A DNA stretch of 64,000 nt. Origin: Epiperipatus broadwayi (Eukaryota > Onychophora > Udeonychophora > Euonychophora > Peripatidae). The notes below the pieces were generated by a model, which did not search any database, was not told where the DNA came from, and saw only the letters and a list, made by a program, of their open reading frames with translations. Location of the stretch: assembly GCA_028023455.1 (NCBI GenBank), contig JAQFVV010006639.1, positions 380,001 to 444,000 on the forward strand, in the 5' to 3' direction. Each line of letters opens with the position of its first letter. Within the stretch, counting starts at the first letter, position 1. The position numbers and the translations under genes were made by a program. Below, in pieces: positions 47,117-59,799 of this stretch.

Positions 47117-48140
47117 TTGAAAACAAGATTTATAAATATCTTTTACCCGTGAAAACATTCATTTCAACATATATACATATTAAATGAGTTTTACCTTTCT
47201 CATTCTTATCAAATTATAAAATATTATTTATTAGTTAAACTACTTCTTATAATTTATTGGTCTCTATCAGCATAAAGTGGTCTTGTGGCAAGGTTGTTTA
47301 TTTCATTTTACCTTAAAAATATAAGCTTATATTATCTTGCTTTGTTTTAAACTTTTGTCATATATCATTATATTTATTTCCAAATTGTAGATCCATGCCC
47401 CATAGATCGTATATCAAATTAATCAATGGTGAATTTATCAATCAATGTAATGAATTTTCTTGATAAGATTCACCTTAGAAACTTGTGATAGCGAGTATAT
47501 TATTCGTAATGTATATTTTTTTAACAATTTAGTCATTATTAAAACAAATAAAACTAGATTTTTTTCCCTAGAAACTTTACAATATACAAATATCTAACAA
47601 ACCAAAGAATACACCCTCTAATATATGTACATTGATAGGCACAGGTATACATTATCAGCCATCTTATAAGATATTGCACTTATGCTTTAATAAAATATAA
47701 AAACAAATATATACTTCTCCATGTGACTAATGATACCTTGGTGTCATTTATTTATTTGATGGTTCAACTAAAAATGTTTAAAAAAAGTATGATCTTAACC
47801 AACCATCTAATATTACCAGCACCAAACAGAACCATAGACTTAAAATACTAGATTATCTATTGGGTCATTATGTTTGTTCAAGTATGTTTATCATCTCCTT
47901 CAAGGTATAGAGTTATAATAACTTCTTCCTTTTTTCAAGCTTGAAAATTCTATAAGTATTAAGCAAGCTGTATGAGAATTATTAATTTGATGCTATGTAA
48001 TTCCTACATATCTCAAAGGTATAAGCTTATTATGCTCCACAACATACAAACCAACTTATCTAATGGTAGGAAATTACTTTTAATTTTAAAGAAACTCTAT
48101 AAATAAATCTGACAAGTATTATAACTATAAATACATTCAA
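47117..48140. other. AT-rich DNA, no gene seen
   Basis: Nothing recognised. Confidence 0.55.
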
Positions 48141-48144
48141 ATTA

Positions 48145-48640
48145 TTAATTCTGGTGGAAACATAATGTATTAAATTATTCATAGAATTAAGCTTGAATGG
48201 AATGCCTTTGGTATAAAAAACAATATTAAAAGGAAATATGCTTATGTGTTTGAAATAGGAGAATTTTAATAAATGTGTTTTACCAGTTTTTACTTACTGA
48301 TCTGAGACTTGGACACTTAATGCAAGAGCCATTCAGAAACTTTATACTAGGGATGCATGTTAAAAATAACAAGCATAGATCAAAAATGAAATATATGGGT
48401 GAAACAAAAAACTGATTATTGACAGCATTGATAAAATTAAGATTGGGGAGTTGAACATATTGCTAGAAGTGTAATAATAGATGGATAAATGAAATCAAAA
48501 AACTGTATCTCAAAAAAATTATAAAAGATATAGAAAGAGACTACATGTGAGATTAATGGATGAAATAAGGAAGTTTGTTGGTGTGATGTAGAGAAGAGAG
48601 GCTAAAATTAAAGTAACTGGATTAAACATGGAGAAACTAT
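48145..48640 (+). pseudogene. Heavily decayed LINE E relic
   Basis: The DNA aligns by eye with 35000-35515: GGAAACATAATGT, then ATAGAATTAAGCTTG, AAAAGGAAATATGCTTATGT, AAATGTGTTTTACCAGTTTT, GATCTGAGACTTGG and ATTGCTAGAAG. Many stops and small deletions are present and the 3' tail is lost. It is older than the copy at 34861. Confidence 0.85.
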
Positions 48641-48649
48641 GATGATGAC

Positions 48650-51220
48650 ATGCAACTAATGGGCATAAATAAAAGAAAAAATATATATACTTGACTGATA
48701 AATAAATCCAAATTGTATTATTTAATTTAACTTCCAAATATTTCTAAATTCTGAGTGCTAAATTAATATATGTTCCTGATAGATTTTCCTACAATTGTGA
48801 CATTAACTTATTGCATTAATTATACCACAAATGTAAATCATAAGACAAAATCTCAATTATTATATTAATAATAATTAATAGAGTATATAAAATTAAATGT
48901 ATCCTCAAAATGGATAATATCTATGAATTATAATCAGATTCAAAATAAAATAATTAAATAAAAAATAAAAATGAAAACTATCAAGTAATTAAAACAATAT
49001 AACATTATAATAATAATATATATAAATAAATGCTAACATTAAGAAAATTTGTTTGACAATTTAGAAAGAATTAAACAATAATTATTGCTTGGGTGTTCAT
49101 AAGTAAATTGAGAGTTAAAATTATGTGAACTGGAAATGATATGAGCATTTTGTGCTCTATAGTCTCACAATCTATCACTACACTAAACCCTAAATATAAA
49201 TAAAGATATCATCTTGACCTTCATACATTATTTCATCCAACCCTAGCCAAAAACAAACCTAAAATTGCAATAATCTAGAATGGCGCTATTAAAACAATAA
49301 TGATTATTTTTATAATCTTCATCTTTTTGCAGTTTTATATATTTTGACAACTCCTAATGGATGTTTGAATCAAATTTCTAATTTTTTATTTTAGAAAATT
49401 AATCTTAATTATTCATTGTATTTCCAAATATTTTTAAAAATATAAATTTACAAATAAAAATCATCTTAAGTTAATTTTTCAGTTTTGCAAAAATAGAAAA
49501 TAAGTAATAAACTGAATTATGTATTCAAAATGGTGGCTTTTTGTTATTGCGTAATTATCATAATTGTCAATAAAATATTTTGCCAAAGGAAAAATATTTG
49601 TTTCAATTCCTTTTCTAAAATTTGAATGAATATTGTAAAAGCTCATATTTTTGTAAAATTTTAAACTTTGTTTATAATTATTAGTAAGATGAGAAAAAAT
49701 AATGTTAGGATGCTTATGAAATGTTTTTTTAATCAATCACAAACAATTTTCTGCTTTATGTTATACATTTATCAACTTCTAAATATTTTCAGATAAAATC
49801 TGATTTTAATCATAAATAATCTTGTAAAAAAATTAATATTTTACAGATATTCAAAAATAATGATTAATATATAAACAAACTATAGAAAATCTATGTTTTT
49901 ATTTTCAAAAACAAAAAAATGTGAGAAGTATCAGGAGTACTTTTAAGCATGTAAACAAAGAACTACCAATTAACAGCATAATGCTTGCTCTGTATGATAC
50001 TGCCATTTTTAGAATTTTTAATAAGTAATACATCAATATTATTCTAGTCTCAGTTTTGATCATCATATAAATGTAATACTGGAAAATATGTGGTAAAGCT
50101 AGCCACAACAGTAAAAAGAAGCTAGAATGACCAAACCACCACCAGGGGCACAACACTTTCACATTCAGAACTGTGAAAGGTTTAAAACAAAGATATATGT
50201 ATATATGTTCAAGCCTTTAAAAGTTTTTATCAGGGTGAATTGTTTGAGTTTCATCATTAATGCATGTTTGGGAATAGTGAATCTGAGATAAGAAATGCAG
50301 TATAAGAACAAAATAATCTTAAAAATTCTTCTGCAGTGCAATGATTTATTATTCCTCCACATGGTGTTAAAGTATATAGAAACAGTCCCTATTTTATGAG
50401 AAATTTGTTTAATGGAATAATAACAAGGTTCTAAGTATGGCATAAAAAAATTAAGCATTTATTACTTCTATCTTACATGACAAGTGAAGAATATTTGTAA
50501 ACTCATGCATAATGACAGAAAGTGGTTCATAGCTTCTCTATTGAGGAAAGCTTGTGATATACTGGAGTTGAGGAATATACTGATAAACAATCAAAACAAC
50601 TTTTCAAAATGCATGCATATTTATAGTGCTTCTTGTGTGTGATAACCCATGTATTATTTTGTTTAATAAAATCCCAACATTTCATCATTGCCAAGGCTAA
50701 GATCTTAATGAAGAGCTGTTATGTCTTAAGTAATAATGAGTTTGAGTGTGAAGTAAAAAACAATTATTCTTATGTATCTTTGATGATTTATTATTCAGAA
50801 TAGGTGGATTAATAGAAATATTAGTTTTTCAGTTTTACAATCAATTTCAAGTTGATTTTAGAAGATAAAATAAATGGGCTTCGCAATGCTGAAATATGTG
50901 GTATTTAAATCCTACATTTCCAAATTAGCTTGTATTCTATCATTATCAAAATTAGATATGTGATTAAATTCTTTAAAAAAATGAAGTAAAGGGGGGGGGG
51001 TACTTAACTTTTGATTAAAGGCATTTAATTCTGGTATTAATTGAATTATTGTATTTATTTAAAACACAGTAATACAGATATTTTCAAAATTTTTGTTGTC
51101 TTATTATAAAGATAATACGATTATTTAAGTGTGGCACCTTGTAATATAAAAGTTTATGATTCCAAAATGTCATCTTGTATATCAATTTTGAAATCATGGT
51201 TTCCTATTAAAAATATTAAA
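48650..51220. other. AT-rich DNA, no gene seen
   Basis: No gene is supported. Open frames at 49479-49736, 49905-50162 and 50165-50458 on the minus strand lack recognisable features. A G10 run lies at 50991-51000. Confidence 0.5.
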
Positions 51221-51224
51221 TGTA

Positions 51225-51415
51225 ATATATAATGTTAATAAATTAGGAAATAATTCTAAAAATGTCATATCTGTCAAGCAAAAATGCAATGTTGTGTATC
51301 AATTTTTTTTGTGAATGCATGTTACTATATATAGGTGAATCAAGGTGCAGTGTTGAAAAAAGGTTAAAGAAACATAAGTTGTTATATAAGCATGTAAAAA
51401 GTAAAAATAATAATG
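51225..51415 (+). pseudogene. PLE-a3 GIY-YIG fragment, left part (split by PLE-b)
   Basis: This part reads KCNVVYQFFCECMLLYIGES, then RCSVEKRLKKHKLLYKHVKS. It matches PLE-a2 closely. The frame stops matching at 51415, where PLE-b begins, and resumes at 55555. The RT domain is absent, so it was already truncated before the split. Confidence 0.88.
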
Positions 51416-51537
51416 TTTTTCTGAAGGTTTATGAGGATGGTGTTCTAGTTGCATTTTTATATGGGACTATTTCCATCATCTTGTATTTGGTATGGACCTG
51501 ATACTATATCAAATTTTAGACAAAAAATTGTCTAAAG

Positions 51538-52661
51538 TTGGCCAAAGTAGAAAATGATTTAACTTTCTTATGTAAATGTAAATCTGAAGGGTTAATTCCT
51601 AAAGATTTGCAACTAAAACCCCCAATTCACTCTCAGAGAGCATGTGAAGCTCTATTAAGACAAAGAATAAATGCTCAAAGGTTCTCTAAGTTTCAAACAA
51701 TGCATTTCATTAATAATGTAAAATGTTTCCAAAAACTAAACTTACTGATGATGACTACATGAGAGTTTCTCAAACAGTAAGAAAATCATATTCTACATTA
51801 CATAGAAAAATAAAAGAATATAAAAAAAGACTTGCTAACCTACATGGGCATATCAAAAATCATAATGTGACAAGCAATGTAACAACTTCACCTGTTAAAA
51901 ATTTCCATTCTAAACATCTAACAGATACTGAAATTTCTGTTCTTGAAAGAGGATTAAACTTTGTCATAACACCATATAATATTCCTATATTAGATATGAT
52001 GGCAGCTACAAAGAAAGTCACTCAAAAATTGCCTTTAGAAGCAGCAGCAGAATTACACTGGAAAATAAAAAGAACACTTGAAAAACATCAAAAATTGAAG
52101 ACAAACATATCCTATGGTGAAAGGAAGGTAATTAAATCTCCCAAAGTAGATAAATCTATAATTATTCTCCCTGCTGACAAAAGCAACACAACAGTTGTAA
52201 TGAATACAAATGATTATGACAAAAAAAATACAAGAACTTCTCACAGCAGGCCAATATAAAAAAGTGGCAAAAAATCTGATACAGAGTATGAAAACAAAGT
52301 TAAAACCATTAATCAGAAAGCATTGCACATTATTCACTGATTCATAAAAAGTAAAATAACATCATACTTCAGCAAAATTCCTCATCTTTATGATCTACTT
52401 AAAATGCATAAAGATCATGTTCCATTAAGACCTATTGTTTGTTCTAGAGATTCACTTTACCAAAACTTGGCAAGATTTATTTCCAAAGTTCTAAGTTCTT
52501 TGGCATGCAAGACCCAGTCCTTTGTCAATGATTCTAGACACTTTGTAGAATTAATAAAGAACATAAAAATTGAAAAAATTGACTTATCTACTGGTAAGCT
52601 TTGATGTTGAAAGTTTATTTACAATTGTACCATGTAAAGAAGCATTGTCTATTAAAAGGAA
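51538..52661 (+). pseudogene. PLE-b protein, N-terminal region and first RT blocks
   Basis: Frames in order give CKSEGLIPKDLQLKPPIHSQ (N-terminal region), LERGLNFVITPYNIPILDM, LPADKSNTTVVMNTNDYDKK (the PLE KADKG-like block), IPHLYDLLKMHKDHVPLRPI and VCSRDS (RT motif 2), and after a stop and shift SFDVESLFTIVPCKEALSI (RT motif A, with Asp kept). Stops near 52258 and 52602 and several shifts show it is dead. Together with 54104-55160 it would make one RT-endonuclease of usual PLE order. Confidence 0.88.
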
Positions 52662-52812
52662 AAGCATCACATGATCACATTTCCTATACTAGCACATTAA
52701 TTGTTGATAAACAGAGCAAAACTCTCCATACAGTATTGCCACCTGTGCTAAACAGAGTAATCAATGGATGCCAGAAGGCTTGTGCATAAAATCCCCATCT
52801 AATGCCTACTCA

Positions 52813-52871
52813 TCCAACATCCCCAGACTAGTTTCTGGCTTGTGGCCTTCGTCAGTGAGGAGCTTTGGATC
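52813..52871 (-). ncRNA. Family B hammerhead-like motif in B8 unit 1
   Basis: On the minus strand CUGACGA (plus 52849-52855; N7 may be any base), stem II GGC/GCC, GAAAC and ACUAGU are all kept, with site base C. Closing of stem II is again A-A. Unit 2 (53241-53310) is damaged, with UUGAUGA and AAAAC. Confidence 0.45.
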
Positions 52872-53939
52872 TGAGAGCACTGCATCTAGATCTTAGGATT
52901 TAATGCAACCCTCTAGCAACCATCTTTTATCTCTACTTAACTACTAAACTATGAGAATGAAATAAACACAAAAAATATTTTCAATCTAAGCTCAATAGCT
53001 TATACAGTCATATGGGTCTGAACTCAGTTCAGCACCCATACATTTTGGTGTCTTTGGCTCTTTTACAATCATAGCCACCACTATCCTATTAGGCAGGACT
53101 GGTGTTAAACCATTAAGCATCACATGATCACATTTCCTATACTAGCACATTAATTGTTGATAAACAGAACAGTATTGCCACATGTGCTAAACAGAGTAAT
53201 AAATGGATGCCAGAAGGCTTGTGCATAAAATTCCCATCTAATGCCTACTCATCCAATATCCCCAGACTAGTTTTTGGCTTGTGGCCTTCATCAATGAGGA
53301 GCTTTGGATCTGAGAGCACTGCATCTAGATCTTAGGAACTAATGCAACCCTCTAGCAACCACCTTTTATCTCTACTTAACTACTAAACTATGAGAATGAA
53401 ATTGAAAACACAAAAATATTTTCAATCTAAGCTCAATAGCTTATATAGTCATATGGGTCTGAATTCAGTTCAGTGCTCTCAGATCCAAAGCTCCTCACTG
53501 ATGAAGGCCACAAGCCAAAAACTAGTCTGGGGATATTGGACGAGTAGGCATTAGATGGGGATTTTATGCACAAGCCTTCTGGCATTCATTGATTACTCTG
53601 TTTAGCACAGGTGGCAATACTGTATGGAGAGTTTTGCTCTGTTTATCAACAATTAATGTGCTAGTATAGGAAATGTGAACATGTGATGCTTAATGGTTTA
53701 ACACCAATCCTGCCTAATAGGATAGTGGTGGCTATGGTTGTAAAAGAGCCAAAGACACCAAAATGTATGGGTGCTGAACTGAGTTCAGACCCATATAACT
53801 ATATAAGCTATTGAGCTTAGATTGAAAATATTTTTTGTGTTTTCAATTTCATTCTCATAGTTTAGTAGTTAAGTAGAGATAAAAGGTGGTTGCTAGAGGG
53901 TTGCATTAGATCCTAAGATCTAGATGCAGTGCTCTCAGA

Positions 53940-53996
53940 TCCAAAGCTCCTCACTGACGAAGGCCACAAGCCAGAAACTAGTCTGGGGATATTGGA
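53940..53996 (+). ncRNA. Family B hammerhead-like motif in B8 unit 4
   Basis: CUGACGA (53954-53960), GAAAC (53974-53978) and self-complementary ACUAGU with site base C53983 are intact. Stem I pairs UCCUCA with UGGGGA, and further out UCC and AA with GGA and UU around a bulge. The sister copy in unit 3 (core 53498-53504) has AAAAC instead of GAAAC. The two sites lie about 456 bases apart, so cleavage at both would free a unit-length RNA. Confidence 0.45.
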
Positions 53997-54103
53997 TGAG
54001 TAGGCATTAGATGGAGATTTTATGCACAAGTCTTCTGGCATTCATTGATTACTCTGTTTAGCACAGGTGGTAATACTGTATGGAGAGTTTTGCTCTGTTT
54101 AAA

Positions 54104-55160
54104 AGGAAAAGATTAAATTGTGATAATAGTTTACAAACCAGAACAGCTCTTTCTATTGATAGTATATTGGAACTATTAATATTCTCCATGAAAACAGCTT
54201 ACTTTCAATATAACACCGAATTCTTCCAACAAAATCAAGGAATGGCTATGGGCTAACCGTTGACTCCCCTGATTTGCAATATTTACATGGAAGAACTTGA
54301 AATCACAGCCATAAAAACTCCATATACACCTAAAGTTTGGTTGCACTATGTGGATGATACAGTTGTTGTATGGCCATATGGTGAAACACTGCTACAAACT
54401 TTCTGGGAAAACATCAACAACATATCCCCTTCAATTAAATTCACAATAGAATCAGAACAAGAACAAAAATTGGAATTCTTAGATGTTCTTGTGATCAGAC
54501 TCTCTTATGGAAAAATCAAAACTACTGTTTACTGAAAACCTACATGTACAGGAGAATGCCTAGCCTATATGTCCAATCACCCAGAAACACCAAACATGGA
54601 GTTATGCTATTACTATGGAACAGTGCAAAAAATGAAAAGATCTATGTAGAACAAACTCTTATGAAAAATGGCTATCCTTCAGCTGTTATTAAGAAAACAT
54701 TAAATAAACAACAAAAAGAACTATCAAGAGAAAAGACAATTATTGGTACTGTAGTGTATCCATACATTCCAAAAATAGCAGACCAATTAAGAAAAATCTG
54801 CAATCTATATAACATCAGAACAGCTTTTCAGAGCCATAGCACACTATGAGGAATTCTAACATCTACAAAACCTAAACTTGAAATGCTGAAAAGAAAAAAC
54901 TGCATCTATGAAATACTATGTGAATATGGAAAAACATATATTGTTGAGACCAGTCATCTCATTGAAAAACACTTTCAAGAATATAAACTGATGATTAGAA
55001 GAAAAAAACAGATGTGCCTAAGGTAGCAGACCAGGTATGTACCAATGAACATATGTTCAATTGGAAAAATACAAAATATTGCATAAAGAAAAAAAGGTAC
55101 AAAGAAGAAAATTCGAAGAATCTGGTCACATGACAATGGCAAAGTATCCCATAAGCCAAC
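54104..55160 (+). pseudogene. PLE-b protein, RT core and GIY-YIG part
   Basis: After the B8 insertion the RT continues: NSLQTRTALSIDSILELL, FFQQNQGMAMG, a stop at 54254-54256 replacing a residue of the conserved GSPLSP motif, then NIYMEELE and the catalytic YVDD at 54347-54358 (intact). KLEFLDVLVIRLSYGKIKTT follows, with a TGA at 54533-54535 where an Arg codon is usual. Then come NGYPSAVIKKTLNKQQKELS, VVYPYIPKIADQLRKICNLY and the endonuclease core CIYEILCEYGKTYIVET (Gly of YIGET changed to Val). The last part is frameshifted. Clearly a broken PLE gene. Confidence 0.9.
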
Positions 55161-55280
55161 CTAGTGTGACTATACATAATGTCTGAAAGCCACTAATCAA
55201 CTTTGCTTGTAGGAAAAAGTGAAGATATCAAGAGGAACCTCATAGATAAGTATATGAATTTTCTACTGACTGTAGCCTTT

Positions 55281-55358
55281 GGCAGGATGACAGTTGGTTA
55301 GAATGTTACCTTAAAATTCGATAATCAAGAATCTAAGGATACAGTTTAAATCCCATGC
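55281..55358 (+). other. tRNA-like block in the PLE-b 3' region
   Basis: GGCAGGATGACAGTTGGTTA aligns with GGCAGGATGGCTCAGTTGGT at 15187 but has lost three bases of box A. The box B region reads AGTTTAAATCCC. It is the decayed counterpart of the better block in the short derivative. Confidence 0.55.
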
Positions 55359-55383
55359 TAGTACTGTTACTGTCAGGTCAGCA

Positions 55384-55425
55384 ACATCTGAAGAAGAGGG
55401 GAGAACAATGCCTCTCAATGTTGTG
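55384..55425 (+). ncRNA. Family C hammerhead-like relic at PLE-b end
   Basis: CUGAAGA (55388-55394) is intact and AGAGG pairs with CCUCU across an AGAACAAUG-type loop. The GAAA following stem II has lost two bases (CTCAATG). Compared with the copy at 15301, the two together suggest an ancestral CUGAAGA ... GAAA motif. Confidence 0.35.
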
Positions 55426-55554
55426 CATATATGAATGTGTTTGATATACTATTACTAATAGTTTAATGTATTTTGAATATTTTTAAAGACATTCAATACA
55501 CATATTAGATGATGAAAATAGATCAATATAAAAATACAACTAGAAATAATAATG

Positions 55555-55850
55555 ATTTAATGACTATTTTAGTTTTCTTGGATCATGAAAAACATGTAAA
55601 TGTAAATTTAAGTTCGATATTGAAATTATTAAGATTCTTCACAAAGACAGAAACCATAATAAAATAAAAATTAAGGAGACAATTTTAATAAATAGAAATA
55701 AAAATAATTTAATTAATAGACAAGCTACTAACATTAAAATTGAGGATTCATGGGATTTGAGTTGATGATGTTTGCTTCCATTTTGTTTATTGAATTTAAC
55801 AGCAATTGAGGTAGGTTAAAGAATTAACCAAAAATCTTTCTACTGATTGA
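55555..55850 (+). pseudogene. PLE-a3, right part after the PLE-b insertion
   Basis: The sequence resumes GIY-YIG family text interrupted at 51415: a damaged VFLDHEK..CK block, ETILINRNKNNLIN and then the 3' untranslated region with GAGGATTCATGGGATTTGAG and GATGATGTTTGCTTCC, matching 14607-14660. This confirms the split. Confidence 0.88.
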
Positions 55851-55861
55851 AAGACCATATA

Positions 55862-55876
55862 AATTAGTTAATAACC

Positions 55877-55914
<38 letters not shown>

Positions 55915-55929
55915 GGTTATTAACTAATT
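55862..55929. repeat. Palindrome with AT core
   Basis: AATTAGTTAATAACCATTAT, an AT core and the exact mirror form a 68-bp near-perfect inverted repeat, followed by another AT array. Confidence 0.9.
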
Positions 55930-55953
55930 ATATATATATATATATATATATAT

Positions 55954-58502
55954 TGTAACTGGAAGTTCCCAACATAAAAATATAAAAACCTTTTTACTAC
56001 TTATATTAAATCTAATTACACTTGGGTCTCGTTTTATGCAGATTATTTTAATGCAATTTTGAAGTTATGTGATTCATGTTTCTTCTTAATATCTTTCATA
56101 TTTCACTATATTTATTAGATATTAAGAAATTTAAATTATTAATAATTTATTTTGAATTGAAATACTTTTTTTTTCAAAAACATAACGTTATATTAGCAGC
56201 TAATGTGAATATGGCCTGAAGCTGTATTTAGAATTTTAGCTTCTATGTAAATAACCTATTTATACTAATGAGTAAATAATAATAATAGATTTATACTTAC
56301 ATATAAAAATATCTCAATAAATATTCAAAAATTTAAACTTTTAAACCGTATTTTGTTATATATAACAGAAATAAATAATCTTTTAGATTTTTAAAATAAA
56401 AAACAAAGATTTTATAAACTGAAAATAATCTTCCTAATGATAATGTATAATCTTTTTGTTTTGATTACGATGTCATTTTTTTAATATAGGAACAGAAACC
56501 ATTAACACAGCACAAAATTAAAAGTAACGCTAGTTGTACATCACATCACGAATAAAAATAAACTGGCTAACAGGTTTTTCTGGGCATAATTGCAAAGAGA
56601 TTCTTGACTTCGTTTAAGGAGAAGCCACTATACATCACATCACATTTAATCTGATTTTTTACCTGTTTACAAATGAACACTAGGGGTAATAATTAAAATA
56701 TGTATGAAAAATGTAAAATTAAATACTCTAGTTAATAAAAAAAGTAAAAAAAGTTTGACTTGTATTAATTTTTTTTAAATATTTGAAATTTTTTATTAGT
56801 CATACTTTATTTATCTTTATTGATTTATTAGTCATACTTTATTTGTTTATTTTTTTAATGCAAATTTTAAAGTAAATTTTTCTTGTTGTTTTGCTTTTAT
56901 GCGAATTCTGAAAAATACAGAACCTATCCCCCATTTTTCAAAGTAAGTTAAGTCTATTTGTGTGATTTTTTTAATGTGGGTTTTCTGTTGAACATATCTA
57001 CTGCATAAAACAAGACCCAGGTGTACTTATTATTCTAAATCTAGTTCTAATGAAATTGTATTTAAACATATTAATTTTTAATATAACCTTTTAAGAGGAC
57101 CCCATTACTCAAGCAGAGGATTAAGTTTGATTAATATTTGCATATCAATCATACTCCCGGTCAGACTGAGATTTAATAAAATATTAAACCAACAAAAATC
57201 TTTCCAGACCAAGGTAAGTCTCTCTGGCTGCCTGAAATATGAAATACCTCATGGGGATAATTTATAAAGAGTTTCAAACCAGGGCACCATCCAATACTTA
57301 CACTGAAACCCATGAAAAATGACCCATGACTAGTTTTTAAACATGAGACAGGCAACACATTTACTAGGAAAAATTGTGAGAGAGAGACATAAACAACACT
57401 AATAATTTACATCAATTTATTTACAGACAATAATTATAATAAAAAAAATAAAATATAAAACATATAAGAGATATTATACATTTAACAAATATGCATGCTT
57501 ATGAATTCTATTCAGGGCAAGATTTTAACTTTTAATACGAGTATTTAAATTTTTAAGTTTTAATAATGACATCATGGATAATAATTATCTAGGTGTAAGT
57601 ACAGCATAGTTTCTGGTTTACAGCTCCGGTTTGAACACAGTCTCTGGTTTCCATAAGCTGTTTAATTTCCATAAGTTTTTTGAATGCAGTCTCTGGTTCC
57701 ACAAGTGGGTTACACACAGTCTTTGGTTTTTTTGTATTTGGGTGATCATCTTTTCTTCGGATGTGGTCAGATTCTTGGTAAGTGTAGGTGTAACATCAAT
57801 GCAGCCTCCTGATTACTTGTCTTATAGTATGTCTGGTTCGCTTAATTTGGTAGATCTTGGCAAAAGGAAAGTCAGAGTAAACTACCAAGGCATTTGGCCA
57901 ACAGCACACAGGAGGCAAGCAGAGGAAAATGGCCGAACACAGCATTCGGATCTAGTCTCTCATTTCTTTTTAAACAATAATAATACTAATAATTAATAAC
58001 TCTCCACCATAAAGATACCAATAATTATATCAATAATGAGAATAGAGAATGTCAGCTTTTTATACTACTCTGACCCCACCTTTGCTAGAGTGTTAACCAT
58101 GCTATCATTACATTCGAGCTTTTAATTAAAAATTAAATTCCTTTTTTTTTCTATTTTAATTAATCTGATATTAGCTATATTGTTCAACTAATCAGCCTGG
58201 AATATTAATCTCCAGAGCTTTATTAGTTTTTAATTAATCATAGAAATTTTTCTTTTAGTTAAAGTATTTTTTTTTTACAATGAGTATTTTTGACAGAATT
58301 ATACAAAAAAGAAAAAAAGTTAAGTTATTTCTAAATTTTCTTTTTATTTTAACTTCTACTTTTTCAAATTATTAATTCTTGATATTATTTTTTTATTTCA
58401 AAATCTTAAATTTTTATTATTTTTTTTTAAAAAAATGAGTACATCATGTAACCCGTATACACACACACTTTTACGCAACGTGTGCATATACAAACTGTTA
58501 CA
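55954..58502. mobile_element. TGTAAC...GTTACA element 2 (2.5 kb) in an AT array
   Basis: It starts TGTAACTGGAAG after an AT run and ends CAAACTGTTACA before an AT run, like element 1 at 36735-38881. The subterminal right region again contains ATGTAACCCG. A plus-strand frame at 57631-57996 has a moderately complex C-terminal part (RRQAEENGRTQHSDLVSHFF) that I cannot assign. A LINE X fragment lies inside (56550-56648). It may be a solo LTR or a non-autonomous DNA transposon. No mobility enzyme is visible. Confidence 0.55.
56550..56648 (+). mobile_element. LINE X 3'-end fragment, about 100 bp
   Basis: TGGGCATAATTG, CTTGACTTCGTTTAAGGAGA and AGCC plus a CATCACATCACA tail match the 3' ends of LINE X copies 1 and 2. 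The 5' flank is also ACATCACATCAC (56538-56549). Confidence 0.9.
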
Positions 58503-58509
58503 ATATATA

Positions 58510-59190
58510 TATATATTATTATTAAATATAATTTATATACCACATTAATTATTTGTAGTAATAACATTATTAATACATACTATTAAAAAAATAATATAGG
58601 TAACCCATATCTAAAAAGTGAATTTTAAACATAATTTATATGGAACCTCAAAGTTTTAATTTTTTCTTTTTAAATCTAAGTTATATCTTTAAAAGAAAAA
58701 AAAAAGTAAAAAAACTTTAACAATTTTTATATTTACAATTTGAATTTTGAAGCAACCTATTATATAAAATTAAGACTATTTTTTATTCCACATTTTTCTT
58801 ATTTAAGCAAAATGTATTCAATACTTTATTCTATAGAATAAAATAAGTAAATGTTTGTATTCAATCGACAGTTTGATAATTTTAAAGAAAAATGAGGCAA
58901 AATACAAACTTAAAATTCAATATTATCACCATTATATATATTTGAAAATAGTTTTATTATCCTGGCCTTATAATCAAAATTATAATAAATAACAAACTGT
59001 AATGCAAAAAAGATGATAGATGAAGTAATATTAAAAGATCGATTATTAAAAACAAAAACAATAAATAATTTGGGATTGAATATTTAAGCATGAAAACCAT
59101 TTATAGAAGCATAAAAAAAGTGAATAAAGGATAAAATATTCTGCATGTAGCACATTTACCAAAAATAACTGAAAATAGGATAAAATTATA
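58510..59190. other. AT-rich DNA, no gene seen
   Basis: Nothing recognised. Confidence 0.55.
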
Positions 59191-59192
59191 TG

Positions 59193-59793
<601 letters not shown>

Positions 59794-59799
59794 GTAGCT

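Larger units (their letters stand above)
52665..54098. mobile_element. Family B double-palindrome, copy B8, inside PLE-b, with 13-bp target duplication
   Basis: Flanked by TTAAAAGGAAAAG at 52652-52664 and 54099-54111, in the PLE RT. It has two forward units (52665-53117 and a truncated one from 53118) followed by two reverse units (from 53474). The unit length is 453 bp, measured from the repeated start CATCACATGATCACATTTCC. The whole can fold into a hairpin of about 0.7 kb. Unit landmarks include the end AAACAGAGCAAAACTCTCC, a hammerhead-like block and CACCCATACATTTTGGTGTC. No coding sequence. Confidence 0.92.
51416..55543 (+). mobile_element. PLE-b, near-complete Penelope-like element with 11-bp target duplication
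   Basis: Flanked by AAATAATAATG at 51405-51415 and 55544-55554, inside PLE-a3. The ends are partly inverted repeats: CTAGTTGCATTTTTATAT near 51448 against the terminal ATATAAAAATACAACTAG at 55526-55543. Between them lie the PLE N-terminal region, RT, linker and GIY-YIG remains, then a tRNA-like block and a hammerhead-like block. A family B element (52665-54098) interrupts the RT. The same ends on the 405-bp element at 15072-15476 show this family mobilised shorter partners. Confidence 0.9.

Noticed and set aside
48519-48737. Minus-strand open frame
   Set aside because: It overlaps the decayed LINE E relic in antisense and has no independent support.
57631-57996. 121-residue plus-strand frame inside TGTAAC element 2
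   Set aside because: The N-terminal half is repetitive SLWFHK-like text from imperfect repeats. The C-terminal part is more complex but unassignable, so it was not called as a gene.
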